Source: Thiomonas sp.
GTDB taxonomy: Bacteria > Pseudomonadota > Gammaproteobacteria > Burkholderiales > Burkholderiaceae_C
Assembly (NCBI GenBank): GCA_027311065.1
Contig: DAICZP010000117.1
Location: forward strand, 1 to 64,000
Reading direction: 5' to 3'
Length of the DNA stretch: 64,000 bases
Made by a program: the position numbers and the translations under genes. Under the pieces are notes generated by a model, which ran no database searches, had not been told where the DNA came from, and was given only the letters and a program-made list of their open reading frames with translations. Below, piece after piece: positions 25,659 to 36,030 of the stretch (its first letter is position 1; every line of letters begins with the position of its first letter).

Positions 25659-27893
25659 TCAGAACCGTCCTTGCAGGCCGAGGTAGAAACTGCGTGGCAT
25701 GTTGCGGTAGATGGTGGGATTGCTGGCGCTGCCCCCATAGCTGACGTTGTAGCGCTTGTCGAACAGGTTATCGACGTTCAAGTCGACCGACAGCTCCTGC
25801 AGTCCGAAGGCATGTGGATCAACCTGATAGCGCAGATCCGCCGTGCCGATGGTGTGCGCCTGGATCGGTGCCGTCGCGTAGTTCGAGAACACGTAGTAGG
25901 ACTCGCCAACATCATTGACGCCAAGCGCTAAACGCCATGGCCCGCGGGTCCACACGCCGCCCACCGCGAGCGTGTGCTTCGGCGCGTAGGGAAATGGAGA
26001 ATTCTTGGCGTCGAGGTGGGCGTTCAACAGTCCGAGGTTGGCGTAGATTGACAGGCTCGGTGTGAGCTGGACGTTGTTTTGCCAGGCAATCCCCTCGTTC
26101 AAGGCGGTGCCGGAGTTCTGTAACTGCGAAGTGTTCACACCCGCAATCACGACGTTGTTGGACAGGATGTAATTCTGGAAATCCACCTTGAACACATCGA
26201 TCTGGCCATTCCAGTTCCCACGTTTCCAGATTGCTCCCGCGTCATAAAGCTTTGCCTTCTGCGGACTCAGATTGGGGTTGAAGCTGCCGCTGTAAAACTG
26301 GTTGTAAGCCGGAGGCTCCGAGTTCTCGGTGTAATTGACGTAGACGTTCAGCCCATCGATGATGCGGTAGTTCACACCCAGCGACGGCATGAGCGTGGAG
26401 AAATCCGACTGGAAGTTCCCAACCTTGCCCTGCGCCAATGCGCCCAGATCGCTGAAGTTTCGCGTCGTCTTCAAGTACTTCAGGCCACCCTGCAGGGTCA
26501 GCGCCGAGGTGGCGCGGAAACTCAACTGCGCATAGGGTTCAACCAATTTTGTCGACACCGGCTCGACATACGAAGAACCGACATATTGCCCGGTGCTGTA
26601 CTGGATGTATTGACTGTCGTGGTTGGTGTCGTTCTGGTTGTACCAGAGCCCCGCTTCGAGACCGAGGTCCGGGCGCAACGCCGTTGCGAGCTCGAGCAGG
26701 TTACCCAAGCGGCGGGTGCTGTTGATGCTGTGGGTAACGAACAAACCCCCGGAATTGACACTGGCCACGCTTCCGCTGGGCAGCAGAAGCTTCGATGAGG
26801 CGGCAGCGACGGCGCCCCCGCCGAACCCGTTGCCACGATAGTAGTAGACCTGATCGGAGACCTTGGTGCTGCCCAGTGTGGCCTCGTATTTGACGTAAGT
26901 GAGCCAGTTCTGGTAGAGGTTGTAGTGGAACGCGGGCGAGTTGGCGTTGTAGCTGCCGTTGACGAGCGCCGCACCACGGTAGCTGTTGCAGCGGTCGCCA
27001 TAGGTGGCGAGATCGGCAGCCGTGCAGCCGCCGTCGTAGCCGAAGTTCTGATTGTTCTGGGTATAGAACAGGGTCAGTGCGCCAGGCCCGATCTCACTGA
27101 CGCTCTTGAACAGGTACTGCTTCTGCTCGCTGGAGGTGTTGTCGAAATAGCCGTCGCTGTGATTGTCATTGGCATAGAACCACATCGCTGTCGGCGCCCC
27201 GGTCTTCGCCCCCAGCAGGCCCGAGTTCAGCAGCACACCACCGTTGTATTTGCCAAATGATCCGGCGCCGGCATACAGGGTCGCCGATGGCGTCGGCGAG
27301 GGGTTGACGCTGTACGCATTGACCGAACCACCAAACGCCGCGACGCCCGGGATCGCAGCGGAGCCGGCGCCAGGCAGGTAACGAATGGACCCGATCAGGC
27401 TGCTCGGGATGAATTCGTTGGTATAGATGGTGTAGTTGTCGTTGTCATTCAATGGAATTCCGTCGAGGGTCCAGTTGACCAGGCTCTTGTCGAAACCATT
27501 GACGTAGACGTTGTCGCCGTTCTGGCTGTCCCCGGTGTTCACAACCACCACGTTGGGCATGTTGTTGAGGGCCTGGGTGAACGAGTCCGTGGGGTTGATC
27601 TGGCGCAGCTGGCCCGCCGTGATCCGTGTCTGTGCCTGCGTCGCGGCTGGATTGAACTGCTGCACAGTGGCAAGATCGGCCGCCGGCACGTGGTCCACCG
27701 TCACGTCGGGGCCCTGCAGGAAAAAGCTGCCGACGCTGGAGGCGTCCGCTGCAGTTGCTCCCGCCTGCACGTCACCGAGGGATGTTGCCGCGTGCGCGGT
27801 AGAGCTCATCGCCAAGGCCAGAGCAAGAGACAGGCTGGAGCGTCGAACGTGGATAAGGCTTGGGGCAATGGGTTGCATCGGGCGACAAAACAT
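25659..27893 (-). CDS. TonB-dependent outer-membrane receptor
   Basis: A 744-residue receptor. The signal peptide ends AMSSTAHA. The plug domain includes TQALNNMPNVVVVNTGDSQN and VNWTLDGIPLNDNDNYTIYT, and a long beta-barrel ends in the terminal Phe of MPRSFYLGLQGRF, as expected for outer-membrane insertion. It imports a large or scarce ligand using TonB-ExbBD energy. The ligand is not evident, though the phosphoesterase gene upstream on the same strand suggests shared function or regulation. The start lacks a clear ribosome-binding site; M6 (27878) is an alternative. Confidence 0.92.
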   Translation of the reverse strand: MFCRPMQPIAPSLIHVRRSSLSLALALAMSSTAHAATSLGDVQAGATAADASSVGSFFLQGPDVTVDHVPAADLATVQQFNPAATQAQTRITAGQLRQINPTDSFTQALNNMPNVVVVNTGDSQNGDNVYVNGFDKSLVNWTLDGIPLNDNDNYTIYTNEFIPSSLIGSIRYLPGAGSAAIPGVAAFGGSVNAYSVNPSPTPSATLYAGAGSFGKYNGGVLLNSGLLGAKTGAPTAMWFYANDNHSDGYFDNTSSEQKQYLFKSVSEIGPGALTLFYTQNNQNFGYDGGCTAADLATYGDRCNSYRGAALVNGSYNANSPAFHYNLYQNWLTYVKYEATLGSTKVSDQVYYYRGNGFGGGAVAAASSKLLLPSGSVASVNSGGLFVTHSINSTRRLGNLLELATALRPDLGLEAGLWYNQNDTNHDSQYIQYSTGQYVGSSYVEPVSTKLVEPYAQLSFRATSALTLQGGLKYLKTTRNFSDLGALAQGKVGNFQSDFSTLMPSLGVNYRIIDGLNVYVNYTENSEPPAYNQFYSGSFNPNLSPQKAKLYDAGAIWKRGNWNGQIDVFKVDFQNYILSNNVVIAGVNTSQLQNSGTALNEGIAWQNNVQLTPSLSIYANLGLLNAHLDAKNSPFPYAPKHTLAVGGVWTRGPWRLALGVNDVGESYYVFSNYATAPIQAHTIGTADLRYQVDPHAFGLQELSVDLNVDNLFDKRYNVSYGGSASNPTIYRNMPRSFYLGLQGRF

Positions 27894-28032
27894 AATTTTT
27901 TAACGTTTGTTGCGGAATGTGATGCATTCTCTAAAAACTTTGTGACTCTTTTTTGCTATTTGTTTGACAAATGCATGACGCCCCGTCCCGCCCCGATGCC
28001 ATGCGCACCCTCGCGCATGCGCCTCTTGTCAG

Positions 28033-30699
28033 TCAATCATCGTCGCGGCCGGCAACCAGACTCGACAGCGGGCGATGCTGTTGTCGTCCGAGCTGACGAA
28101 CGTGCGCGAGCATGCGTACGTAGGCGGACTCCCCGCGGCTCGCGAGCCAGATCTGGCGCATCTGCTCGGCGCCATCAACTTTCAGCAAGGTGGTGACGCC
28201 GAAGCGCTGATCGTCGCGCACCGCAAGCTTGTCCCCCTCCCCCGCGACCGGCAAGTCGCGGAACGGTGAATCAGGCTTGCACGTCCCTGGATTGCGCTGC
28301 GCGCTGACAACCTGTGGATGAACGGCGAAAGGCGCGGTATCGGGGCGATCGCGCCAGATTCCATGAAGTACCTCCGCACCCTCGTCCCACTGCGACATCG
28401 GCGCAACGCCCGCCACGGCCTCGATGGTGCGCAGCAGGTCGACCTGTGACAAATGCGCTGCCACCAGTTTGCCCGGCGCCACCCAGGGACCATAGGCCAG
28501 CGCGAACGTGCGGTGAGCATCAACGTGGTCGGCACCAGACTGCGCGTCATCTTCGGTCAGCAGAACCAGAGTACTCCGCCACTGTGGAGTCTGCGACAGC
28601 GCATGAATGACACGCGCCGTCGCTGCGTCGTTGTCGGCGACGTAAGTGTCGGGGCTGGGCAGGCATGGTGCGCTTCCGGCGGTGTGGTCGTCGGGCAGCC
28701 AGAGGTAGGTCACGGTGGGCACGGCGTGCGTACGCAACCAGGCCTCGAACAAACGCGCGCGGCCCGTGTCGAATACCTGGCGATCCCACGCGGGATAGTT
28801 CACCGCCATATGCGCACGCATCGCCGGAGCGATGGTTCCCGCACGGTCACGCGAAGCAAATTCGCCGAAGTCCTCGAAGGAAACACCGTGCGCCAGCAAC
28901 TGATCGAACAAGAAGCGCCGACTCGGGTAACCGACCCAGGGGTTGCTCCAATGCGCCAGCTGCGACAAGTCGGTATAGATCGCAAAGGGGTTGCGGGCGT
29001 CCGGGGCGTCGGGGGCGAGCGACTGCGTCCATCCCGAGTTCGCGACAAAGCCTCGATTCGAGTAATAAAGCGGCCACGTCTTCTCGATGAAATCGGAGTC
29101 CGCCCCGGCGGTCGTCCACTGGTGTCCTTGCGAGGTGACTTCGCCATCCGCATCGAAATTGGTGAACAAGGCACCGCGTTGCGCCAACGCGAACAAATTC
29201 GGAAGCTCACGCGGACCGTACAGTGCCAGCGCTGGATCCGCACTTGCGCCGGCCGCAGCGTACTTGCCGAGCTCTTCGTCGAACGTCTTGTTCTCGCGCA
29301 GGATGAACACCACATGCCGGATGTGCGCGCGCAACCAACGCGTCGCCTCGCGGTTGGCGTCAGCGCGCGCGGCGCGCTGACGGACCGACATGCCATCATC
29401 GCGCAGCGCTTGCGCGGTCCACTGCGCGGCATGGTGCGCGAGATCCGTGAGCGCGACACGTTGCAGCAAGCCGTGCATGAACGTACCCCCCCACTGGCGC
29501 TGCAGGTTGGGGCCACTGCCCATTCCTTTGGTGCTGACGATATCCAGCATGCCGTCATGCACCACGAGGTCGGCCGGCGCCCAACCGGTCGGAATCAACG
29601 CGACGCGCTTGCCGCTGCCGATTGCATAGACAGCCACGTCGTTGTTGCCGGCGTTGGCGACGTAAAGGCGCGTGCCGTCAATGGCGAGGCCGTCCGGCAT
29701 GGAACCTGGCGCCGCTCCGGGATAGGGTTGATCATCGATCACGCGAACCGCGCGCAGTGCGCGGACATCGACGGCGACGATGCGGTCGACGTTGGTGTCT
29801 GCGACCCACACCCTGGCACTGCCGGGCTCCGCCACCATCGCCGTCGGATGTACGCCCGCGGACGCACTTCGAGGCCCCAGCACCGGTCCGGTCGCGACGT
29901 GCCCGAGCACTGTCCATGCTTCGGGGTCGACCACCGTCACGCCGTCGCCAGCCCAGTTGCTGACCACGAGTCGGCGCCCGCCGTCAGCCATCACCACGCT
30001 GTAGGGATCGCTACCGACATGCAAGTAGCGCACCTTGCCGGTCGCCAGGTCGATTCGCGCCAGGCTGTTGGACAACATGCCGGTGACGTACGCGTAATGG
30101 GCCGACGCGTCGAGCACCACGGCGTCAGGATAAAAATGCCGCGGTTGCTGCCAATCCCCGGCATATTGGTATGGATACTCGTCGGATGGAAACGGCTGCC
30201 AGCGCAAACGATAGCGGCGCTGCAGGCGCAGACGGTTGCCGGTGCGACGCAGGGCCAGGAGATCGTCGCTATCGCCACCGGCGATCAAAACCGTGCGTCC
30301 ATCCGGAGATACCGCCATGGATTGAAACAGGCTTTGCCGGTCGACGCTGCCGTCACCGGCTGCCGCAGAAACCTTCCGACGCCCCTGGGCAATGGTCGCC
30401 CCGGAGGACACCGGCCTGGCGCGGGCATGCGCGTCGAACGAGAGCGTCCGGTGCAACGACGGCACCTGACCGTAGAGCTCGAGGTGCTGTGTGCGACCGG
30501 CTCCGGTCTCGAGGACCGCCAGTTCGTTGCCGAATGGAACCACACGTACCGGGAAATTGGCCGTCGGCACGGTCTGGCCTACCGGCGTCAGCGTGCGTCC
30601 GGTCGGTAGCACGGCGCTGGGCGCAGCCCCTGCCAGCACGGCAGGGGCCAACAAGGACGCACACAGGGCCAGTCGGAACCAGGGGTATCGTGGAAGCAT
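28033..30699 (-). CDS. Secreted bifunctional beta-propeller/phosphoesterase protein
   Basis: An 888-residue exported protein with signal peptide ending VLAGA. The N-terminal half is a YncE/YVTN-like propeller (SLARIDLATGKVRYLHVGSD, RLYVANAGNNDVAVYAIGSG). The C-terminal half is a PF04185-type phosphoesterase domain with the hallmark HVVFILRENKTFDEELGKY and later VTYLWLPDDHT and VLLTEDDAQSGADHVDAHR. Relatives are annotated as acid phosphatases or phospholipase C-like enzymes acting outside the cytoplasm. It is followed after 140 bp by the TonB receptor gene on the same strand. Confidence 0.88.
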   Translation of the reverse strand: MLPRYPWFRLALCASLLAPAVLAGAAPSAVLPTGRTLTPVGQTVPTANFPVRVVPFGNELAVLETGAGRTQHLELYGQVPSLHRTLSFDAHARARPVSSGATIAQGRRKVSAAAGDGSVDRQSLFQSMAVSPDGRTVLIAGGDSDDLLALRRTGNRLRLQRRYRLRWQPFPSDEYPYQYAGDWQQPRHFYPDAVVLDASAHYAYVTGMLSNSLARIDLATGKVRYLHVGSDPYSVVMADGGRRLVVSNWAGDGVTVVDPEAWTVLGHVATGPVLGPRSASAGVHPTAMVAEPGSARVWVADTNVDRIVAVDVRALRAVRVIDDQPYPGAAPGSMPDGLAIDGTRLYVANAGNNDVAVYAIGSGKRVALIPTGWAPADLVVHDGMLDIVSTKGMGSGPNLQRQWGGTFMHGLLQRVALTDLAHHAAQWTAQALRDDGMSVRQRAARADANREATRWLRAHIRHVVFILRENKTFDEELGKYAAAGASADPALALYGPRELPNLFALAQRGALFTNFDADGEVTSQGHQWTTAGADSDFIEKTWPLYYSNRGFVANSGWTQSLAPDAPDARNPFAIYTDLSQLAHWSNPWVGYPSRRFLFDQLLAHGVSFEDFGEFASRDRAGTIAPAMRAHMAVNYPAWDRQVFDTGRARLFEAWLRTHAVPTVTYLWLPDDHTAGSAPCLPSPDTYVADNDAATARVIHALSQTPQWRSTLVLLTEDDAQSGADHVDAHRTFALAYGPWVAPGKLVAAHLSQVDLLRTIEAVAGVAPMSQWDEGAEVLHGIWRDRPDTAPFAVHPQVVSAQRNPGTCKPDSPFRDLPVAGEGDKLAVRDDQRFGVTTLLKVDGAEQMRQIWLASRGESAYVRMLAHVRQLGRQQHRPLSSLVAGRDDD

Positions 30700-30790
30700 G
30701 GGTCAGGTCGGACGATCGCAACGAAGTGCTCAGCCTATGCGGCGAAAACAACATCTGTGTGACAAGCGAGGCTTGCCATCACGACCGCGA

Positions 30791-31969
30791 TCACACCACG
30801 GGCGAATGCGGATCCACGCCGGCCCCAGGGCTGCCGTCAGGGGTGGGGGCACACACAGCCTGCGCCAGCGCACGACCGCTGAGCCAGGCGCCTTCAATAC
30901 GCCCGCCGCACAGCCAGTCACCACACATCCCGAGGCGCGCTGCCGCATCCCACGCCGCGCGCGGCCTCTGCCCGACGCCATACGCCTGCGGCATGGCACC
31001 CGCGAGCGCGCCGCGGGCATAGCGCCAGCGGTGCGCCAGTGCCTGACGCGGTGCTGCGTCGGCGCCCAGTGCCGCAAAAGCCGCGAGCATCGCCTCGATG
31101 ACCGTTTCGGGCGGCGCCTCGAGCCACGCGCGGCTCCACGCGGGTTGTGCCTGCAGAACCCAGCAGGCCCGCATGTCACGCGCCGGCTTGCGATGGTTGG
31201 CGCACACCCAGGACAGGACCGGCTGGTTCACGAATGCGGCGTCGAATTGCGGCAGCGGGTCGCGCTCGTACAAGGCCATCACCGTCCAGCAAGGCTCCAT
31301 GGGCTCTCGCGCTGCCAGCGTCGCCAGTTCGTCGTGGACGCCGAGCAGTAGCGCTTGCGCCTGCGGCGCCGGCAACGCCAGCACCACGCTGTCGAACCCC
31401 GGCTCCAGCCAGCCATGCTCGGCGCTGCGCAGCCGCCAGTCACCATCGTTGCGCCGCAACATGTCAATCGTATGCCCCGTCAGCAGTCGCTGGCGTTGCG
31501 CCAATGCCTGCGCCGGGGCGGTCATCGTCGGCACACCGACGTAGCGATGGATCGGTGCCGCCTGCCCGGGCTGGCGCTGCAGGTTCGCCGGCGCCTCCCC
31601 GATCACGCGCAGCCGAGGCGACCAGAGGGCAGCCACCCCGGTCTCGCACCAGCGCCGCACTTCGCTGACGAACGCAGGATCGGATGCCGTGAAGTACTGG
31701 GCGCCGTGGTCGCAGCTCCAGCCCTCTCCGCGGCGCGTGGAAGCCCGACCCGACGGACCACGGCTCTTGTCGAACAGCCACACCGCGTGCCCATGCCCGC
31801 GCAGCGCGTCCGCGCAACTGAGGCCTGCCAGTCCGGCGCCGATCACCGCCACACGCCGAACGACCGGCTCCGGCGCAGCGGGCGCGGACACTGAGAACGA
31901 GGGCAATTGCGGAGAACGCGGGGATGAAGGCATGGAAGACGAAGAAATCGGTGGGGCACAACCAGTCAT
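30791..31969 (-). CDS. Renalase-like FAD-dependent oxidoreductase
   Basis: A soluble flavoprotein of about 392 residues. The Rossmann motif VAVIGAGLAGLSCADALRGHGH and the following SRGPSGRASTRR are typical of the renalase/NAD(P)-binding amine oxidase-like family. The C-terminal FAD contact appears as RLGMCGDWLCGGRIEGAWLS. Characterised renalases oxidise aberrant isomers of reduced nicotinamides; the bacterial substrate here is unproven. The start is ambiguous: 31969 or 31933, with no clear ribosome-binding site. It is divergent from the cox operon. Confidence 0.82.
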   Translation of the reverse strand: MTGCAPPISSSSMPSSPRSPQLPSFSVSAPAAPEPVVRRVAVIGAGLAGLSCADALRGHGHAVWLFDKSRGPSGRASTRRGEGWSCDHGAQYFTASDPAFVSEVRRWCETGVAALWSPRLRVIGEAPANLQRQPGQAAPIHRYVGVPTMTAPAQALAQRQRLLTGHTIDMLRRNDGDWRLRSAEHGWLEPGFDSVVLALPAPQAQALLLGVHDELATLAAREPMEPCWTVMALYERDPLPQFDAAFVNQPVLSWVCANHRKPARDMRACWVLQAQPAWSRAWLEAPPETVIEAMLAAFAALGADAAPRQALAHRWRYARGALAGAMPQAYGVGQRPRAAWDAAARLGMCGDWLCGGRIEGAWLSGRALAQAVCAPTPDGSPGAGVDPHSPVV

Positions 31970-32194
31970 TGTCAGCGCAACGCGTCCCGTGCGCAGGGGG
32001 AACCCCAGACAGCAAGGATATTCCCTACTTGACAATTCCACACCGCACGCACTTTGCATTTCGTGCGTGTTAATGCGCAATTGATGAATAACGATGAGTA
32101 TTCAGAGAAATTCAATTCGGTGTCACGGGGGGAATAACACGTAACGCACTTACAGATATAGTAGGTTGCCCAAGACAACAAAGGAGGCAGCCTG
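31970..32194 (+). promoter_or_regulatory. cox operon promoter/operator region
   Basis: This AT-richer gap precedes coxM. It holds an inverted repeat CACGCAC(32046-32052)-10 bp-GTGCGTG(32063-32069). A good -10 box TATAGT (32157-32162) lies 33 bp before the coxM ATG, but 17 bp further upstream there is only a poor -35 (ATAACA). A promoter lacking a -35 box fits activator dependence, and the RcoM-like sensor encoded at the cluster end is the obvious candidate. An RcoM site was not identified. AAAGGAGG precedes the start codon. Confidence 0.45.
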
Positions 32195-33058
32195 ATGATT
32201 CCCCCGAGTTTTGACTACCACGCCCCACAGACCGTCGAGGAAGCTCTGGGGCTTCTTGCCTCCCTCGACGGTGATGCAAAAGTCCTGGCCGGCGGGCACA
32301 GCCTGCTGCCCATGATGAAACTGCGCTTCGCGCAGCCGGGGACCCTGATCGACCTCAACAAAATTCCATCGTTGCGCGGCATCCGTCAGGAAGGCGATGC
32401 GATCGTCATTGGTGCGATGACGGTCGAGAACGACCTGATCACATCCGAACTTCTGCGCAGCCGGGTTCCTCTGCTGCCCGAAGCGGCAGCCCTGATTGCC
32501 GACCCGCAAGTACGCAGCCGCGGCACGATCGGCGGCGACATTGCGCATGGCGACCCAGGCAACGATCACCCAGCGCTGTCGATCGCGCTGAACGCGACGT
32601 TCGTGGTGCAGGGGCCGAACGGGCGCCGTGAACTGGCCGCGGACGGGTTTTTCCTGGGCACTTACATGACCCAGCTCGACGACAACGAGATTCTGTGCGA
32701 GATCAAGGTGCCGGCGTTTGTGGCCGGAACCGGGTGGGCCTACGAAAAGCTCAAACGCAAGACCGGCGACTGGGCCACGGCAGGCTGCGCCGTCGTGATG
32801 CGCCGCAGCGGCGATCACGTCGCCGACGTTCGCATTGCACTGACCAATGTCGCGCCCTGTGCGCTGCGGGCACAGCAGGCCGAGCAGGCGCTCATCAACC
32901 GACCCCTCGACGCTGCGGCCCTCGACGCGGCAGCTGCCGCCGTCGTGGCGGTCTGCGATCCCGCCGAGGACCTGCGCGGTGACATTGAATACAAGACGGC
33001 GATGGCCGCGCAGATGGTCAAGCGCGCGTTGTCCAAAGCCTGGTCGCGCTGCGCATGA
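32195..33058 (+). CDS. coxM: Aerobic CO dehydrogenase, FAD-binding medium subunit
   Basis: A 287-residue flavoprotein subunit of the Mo-hydroxylase CO dehydrogenase. FAD-binding motifs are [17 protein letters not shown] (about residues 32-48) and [16 protein letters not shown] (about 110-125). It passes electrons from the 2Fe-2S clusters of CoxS to a quinone. A strong AAAGGAGG ribosome-binding site precedes the ATG. First gene of the coxMSL core, in the same order as in Oligotropha carboxidovorans. Confidence 0.95.
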   Translation: MIPPSFDYHAPQTVEEALGLLASLDGDAKVLAGGHSLLPMMKLRFAQPGTLIDLNKIPSLRGIRQEGDAIVIGAMTVENDLITSELLRSRVPLLPEAAALIADPQVRSRGTIGGDIAHGDPGNDHPALSIALNATFVVQGPNGRRELAADGFFLGTYMTQLDDNEILCEIKVPAFVAGTGWAYEKLKRKTGDWATAGCAVVMRRSGDHVADVRIALTNVAPCALRAQQAEQALINRPLDAAALDAAAAAVVAVCDPAEDLRGDIEYKTAMAAQMVKRALSKAWSRCA

Positions 33059-33077
33059 CATCCAAGGAGACACGTTC

Positions 33078-33569
33078 ATGACCAAAAAACTCGTGACCAT
33101 CAAGGTCAACGGAAAAACGATCGAAAAAGCGGTGGAACCGCGGACCTTGCTGGTCCATTTCCTTCGCGAAGAATTGAACCTGACCGGGGCCCACATCGGT
33201 TGCGAGACCAGCCACTGCGGCGCCTGCACCGTCGACATCGACGGGCGCTCGGTCAAGGCATGCACCCACCTGGCTGTGCAATGCGACGGCTCCGAGGTCC
33301 TGACCGTCGAAGGACTCGCCCAGGGCGGCGCACTGCATCCCGTCCAGGAAGCGTTCTACCAGGAGCACGGTCTGCAATGCGGTTTTTGTACCCCAGGCAT
33401 GCTGATGCGCACCTATCGGTTCCTGCAAGAGAACCCGAGCCCGACGGAAGACGAAATTCGGGCCGGCATCAGCGGCAACTTGTGCCGTTGCACGGGTTAT
33501 CAAAACATCGTCAAGGCCGTGCAGTCTGCGGCACGCAAGCTGCAACAGCAGCAACAACAGGCTGCCTGA
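33078..33569 (+). CDS. coxS: Aerobic CO dehydrogenase, 2Fe-2S small subunit
   Basis: A 163-residue iron-sulfur subunit. The plant-type cluster motif [12 protein letters not shown] and the proximal-cluster motifs CGFCTPGM and CRCTGYQ are all intact, giving two 2Fe-2S centres that wire the Mo site to the flavin. The ATG at 33078 follows AAGGAGACACGTTC, 20 bp after coxM. A Gln-rich tail (LQQQQQQ) at the C-terminus is unusual but harmless-looking. Confidence 0.95.
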   Translation: MTKKLVTIKVNGKTIEKAVEPRTLLVHFLREELNLTGAHIGCETSHCGACTVDIDGRSVKACTHLAVQCDGSEVLTVEGLAQGGALHPVQEAFYQEHGLQCGFCTPGMLMRTYRFLQENPSPTEDEIRAGISGNLCRCTGYQNIVKAVQSAARKLQQQQQQAA

Positions 33570-33596
33570 GACCGCAACCACACGGAGATATGACGC

Positions 33597-36008
33597 ATGA
33601 ACGCACCCGTTGATAGCGCTGAGGCCCGCGCAGTCGCGCTGGCAGGAATGGGCACCTCGCGCTTGCGCAAGGAGGACGCCCGCTTTATTCAAGGCAAGGG
33701 CACCTATGTCGACGACATGAAGTTGGCCGGCATGCTGCACATGGACATCGTCCGCTCGCCGATCGCGCACGGCCGTATCAAGAGCATCAACAAGGCTGCC
33801 GCCCTGGCGATCCCGGGCGTGCATGCCGTGCTGACCGCGGAAGATCTCAAGCCGCTGAAGTTGCACTGGATGCCGACCCTGGCTGGCGACGTCGCCGCGG
33901 TGCTGGCGGATGAGAAGGTGCATTTCCAGATGCAGGAGGTGGCAATCGTCATCGCCGACGATCGCTACATCGCCGCGGATGCCGTCGAGGCCGTCGAAGT
34001 CGAGTACGACGAACTGCCACCCGTCATCGATCCCTACGCGGCGCTGCAACCGGATGCGCCGGTGCTGCGCGAGGACCTGGTCGGAAAAACCGAAGGTGCT
34101 CACGGCCCGCGCGAGCATCCAAACCACATTTTTACCTGGACCGCTGGTGACAAGGACGCCGCCGACGCCGCGTTTGCGAAGGCGGAGGTGACCGTATCCC
34201 AGCACATGTACTACCCGCGCGTGCACCCGTGCCCGCTGGAAACTTGCGGTTGCGTGGCCAGCTTCGACCCGGTGCGCGGTGATCTCACCACGTGGATCAC
34301 CTCGCAGGCGCCGCACGTCGTGCGCACAGTGGTGTCGATGCTGTCCGGAATTCCCGAATCCAAGGTACGGATCGTCAGTCCGGATATCGGCGGCGGTTTC
34401 GGCAACAAGGTGGGGATCTACCCGGGGTATGTATGCGCCATCGTCGCCTCGATTGTCCTCGGGCGCCCGGTGAAATGGATTGAAGACCGCATCGAGAACA
34501 TTTCGACCACCGCGTTTGCCCGCGACTATCACATGGATGGTGAACTGGCGGCAACAGCCGACGGCCGCATCCTCGGATTGCGTGTCAACGTCCTCGCCGA
34601 CCACGGAGCGTTCGACGCTTGCGCCGATCCGACCAAGTTTCCGGCGGGCATGTTCCACATCTGCTCGGGCTCGTATGACATTCCCGCCGCGCATGCCAGC
34701 GTGAAAGGTGTCTACACGAACAAGGCTCCGGGTGGCGTTGCCTATCGCTGCTCGTTCCGTGTGACCGAAGCGGTTTACATGATCGAGCGCATGGTCGACG
34801 TGTTGGCCCAGAAGCTGGGGATGGACAAGGCGGAAATCCGCGCCAAGAACTTCATCCGCAAGGAGCAATTTCCCTACCGCAGTGCTTTTGGTTTCGACTA
34901 CGACTCCGGCGACTATCACACTGCGCTGCAAAAGGTCCTCGATGCCGTCGATTACAAGGCATTACGCGCCGAACAGGCCGCCAGGCGCGCCGACCCGAAC
35001 TCGCCCACGCTGATGGGAATCGGCCTCGTCACCTTCACCGAGGTCGTTGGCGCGGGTCCAAGCAAGATTTGTGACATCCTTGGTGTCGGCATGTTCGACT
35101 CCTGCGAAATCCGTATTCACCCCACCGGCAGTGCGATCGCCCGCATGGGCACGATCACGCAGGGGCAGGGTCACCAGACCACCTACGCACAAATCATCGC
35201 GACCGAACTTGGCATTCCCAGCGAAGTGATTCAGGTCGAGGAAGGCGACACCTCCACGGCGCCGTACGGGCTGGGGACCTATGGCAGCCGTTCCACCCCG
35301 GTGGCGGGTGCTGCCATCGCCATGGCGGCACGCAAGATCCACGCCAAGGCGCGCAAGATTGCTGCGCACCTGCTCGAGGTCCATGAGCAAGACCTCGACT
35401 GGGAGGTCGATCGTTTCAAGGTCAAGGGGGATGACGGTCGATTCAAGACCATGACCGACATTGCGTGGGCCGCCTACCACCAGCCGCCCGAAGGCCTGGA
35501 GCCAGGGCTGGAGGCGGTTCACTACTACGATCCGCCGAATTTCACGTTTCCGTTCGGAATCTACCTCTGCGTGGTCGACATCGATCGCGCCACCGGCGAA
35601 ACCAAGGTCAGGCGCTTTTATGCTCTCGACGATTGCGGCACCCGGATCAATCCGATGATCATCGAAGGCCAGATCCATGGCGGTCTGACCGAGGGTTTCG
35701 CGGTCGCGATGGGCCAGCAGATGCCGTTCGATGCGCAGGGCAACTTGCTCGGCAACACGCTGATGGACTATTTTTTGCCGACAGCTGTCGAAGCGCCGCA
35801 TTGGGAGACTGACTACACCGTCACGCCGTCGCCGCATCATCCGATCGGTGCCAAGGGTGTGGCCGAGTCGCCGCACGTCGGGTCCATCCCGACGTTCACC
35901 TCGGCGGTGGTCGATGCCTTCGCCCATCTGGGGGCGACGCACATCGATATGCCCCACACCGCGTTCCGGGTCTGGAAGGAACTGCGAAAACACGGCGCTG
36001 CGCTCTGA
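33597..36008 (+). CDS. coxL: Form I aerobic CO dehydrogenase, molybdenum large subunit
   Basis: An 803-residue catalytic subunit that oxidises CO to CO2 at a Mo-Cu site with MCD cofactor. The diagnostic form I loop AYRCSFR is present at residues 382-388, so Cys385 is the expected copper ligand (Cys388 in O. carboxidovorans). Form II proteins have AYRGAGR instead. Other conserved parts are IGGGFGNK (about 264-271) and the C-terminal HPIGAKGVAESPH with the catalytic Glu. The length is typical. The assignment as true CODH rather than a generic hydroxylase is therefore firm. Confidence 0.97.
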   Translation: MNAPVDSAEARAVALAGMGTSRLRKEDARFIQGKGTYVDDMKLAGMLHMDIVRSPIAHGRIKSINKAAALAIPGVHAVLTAEDLKPLKLHWMPTLAGDVAAVLADEKVHFQMQEVAIVIADDRYIAADAVEAVEVEYDELPPVIDPYAALQPDAPVLREDLVGKTEGAHGPREHPNHIFTWTAGDKDAADAAFAKAEVTVSQHMYYPRVHPCPLETCGCVASFDPVRGDLTTWITSQAPHVVRTVVSMLSGIPESKVRIVSPDIGGGFGNKVGIYPGYVCAIVASIVLGRPVKWIEDRIENISTTAFARDYHMDGELAATADGRILGLRVNVLADHGAFDACADPTKFPAGMFHICSGSYDIPAAHASVKGVYTNKAPGGVAYRCSFRVTEAVYMIERMVDVLAQKLGMDKAEIRAKNFIRKEQFPYRSAFGFDYDSGDYHTALQKVLDAVDYKALRAEQAARRADPNSPTLMGIGLVTFTEVVGAGPSKICDILGVGMFDSCEIRIHPTGSAIARMGTITQGQGHQTTYAQIIATELGIPSEVIQVEEGDTSTAPYGLGTYGSRSTPVAGAAIAMAARKIHAKARKIAAHLLEVHEQDLDWEVDRFKVKGDDGRFKTMTDIAWAAYHQPPEGLEPGLEAVHYYDPPNFTFPFGIYLCVVDIDRATGETKVRRFYALDDCGTRINPMIIEGQIHGGLTEGFAVAMGQQMPFDAQGNLLGNTLMDYFLPTAVEAPHWETDYTVTPSPHHPIGAKGVAESPHVGSIPTFTSAVVDAFAHLGATHIDMPHTAFRVWKELRKHGAAL

Positions 36009-36030
36009 TCCGCGCAGACCATCTCGCCAC

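Noticed and set aside
28453..30609. A 718-codon plus-strand frame opposite the phosphoesterase gene
   Set aside because: Antisense shadow with no recognisable motif. The minus-strand protein is clearly conserved.
33018..34931. A 637-codon minus-strand frame opposite coxS/coxL
   Set aside because: Shadow of well-conserved CODH genes with no domain signal.
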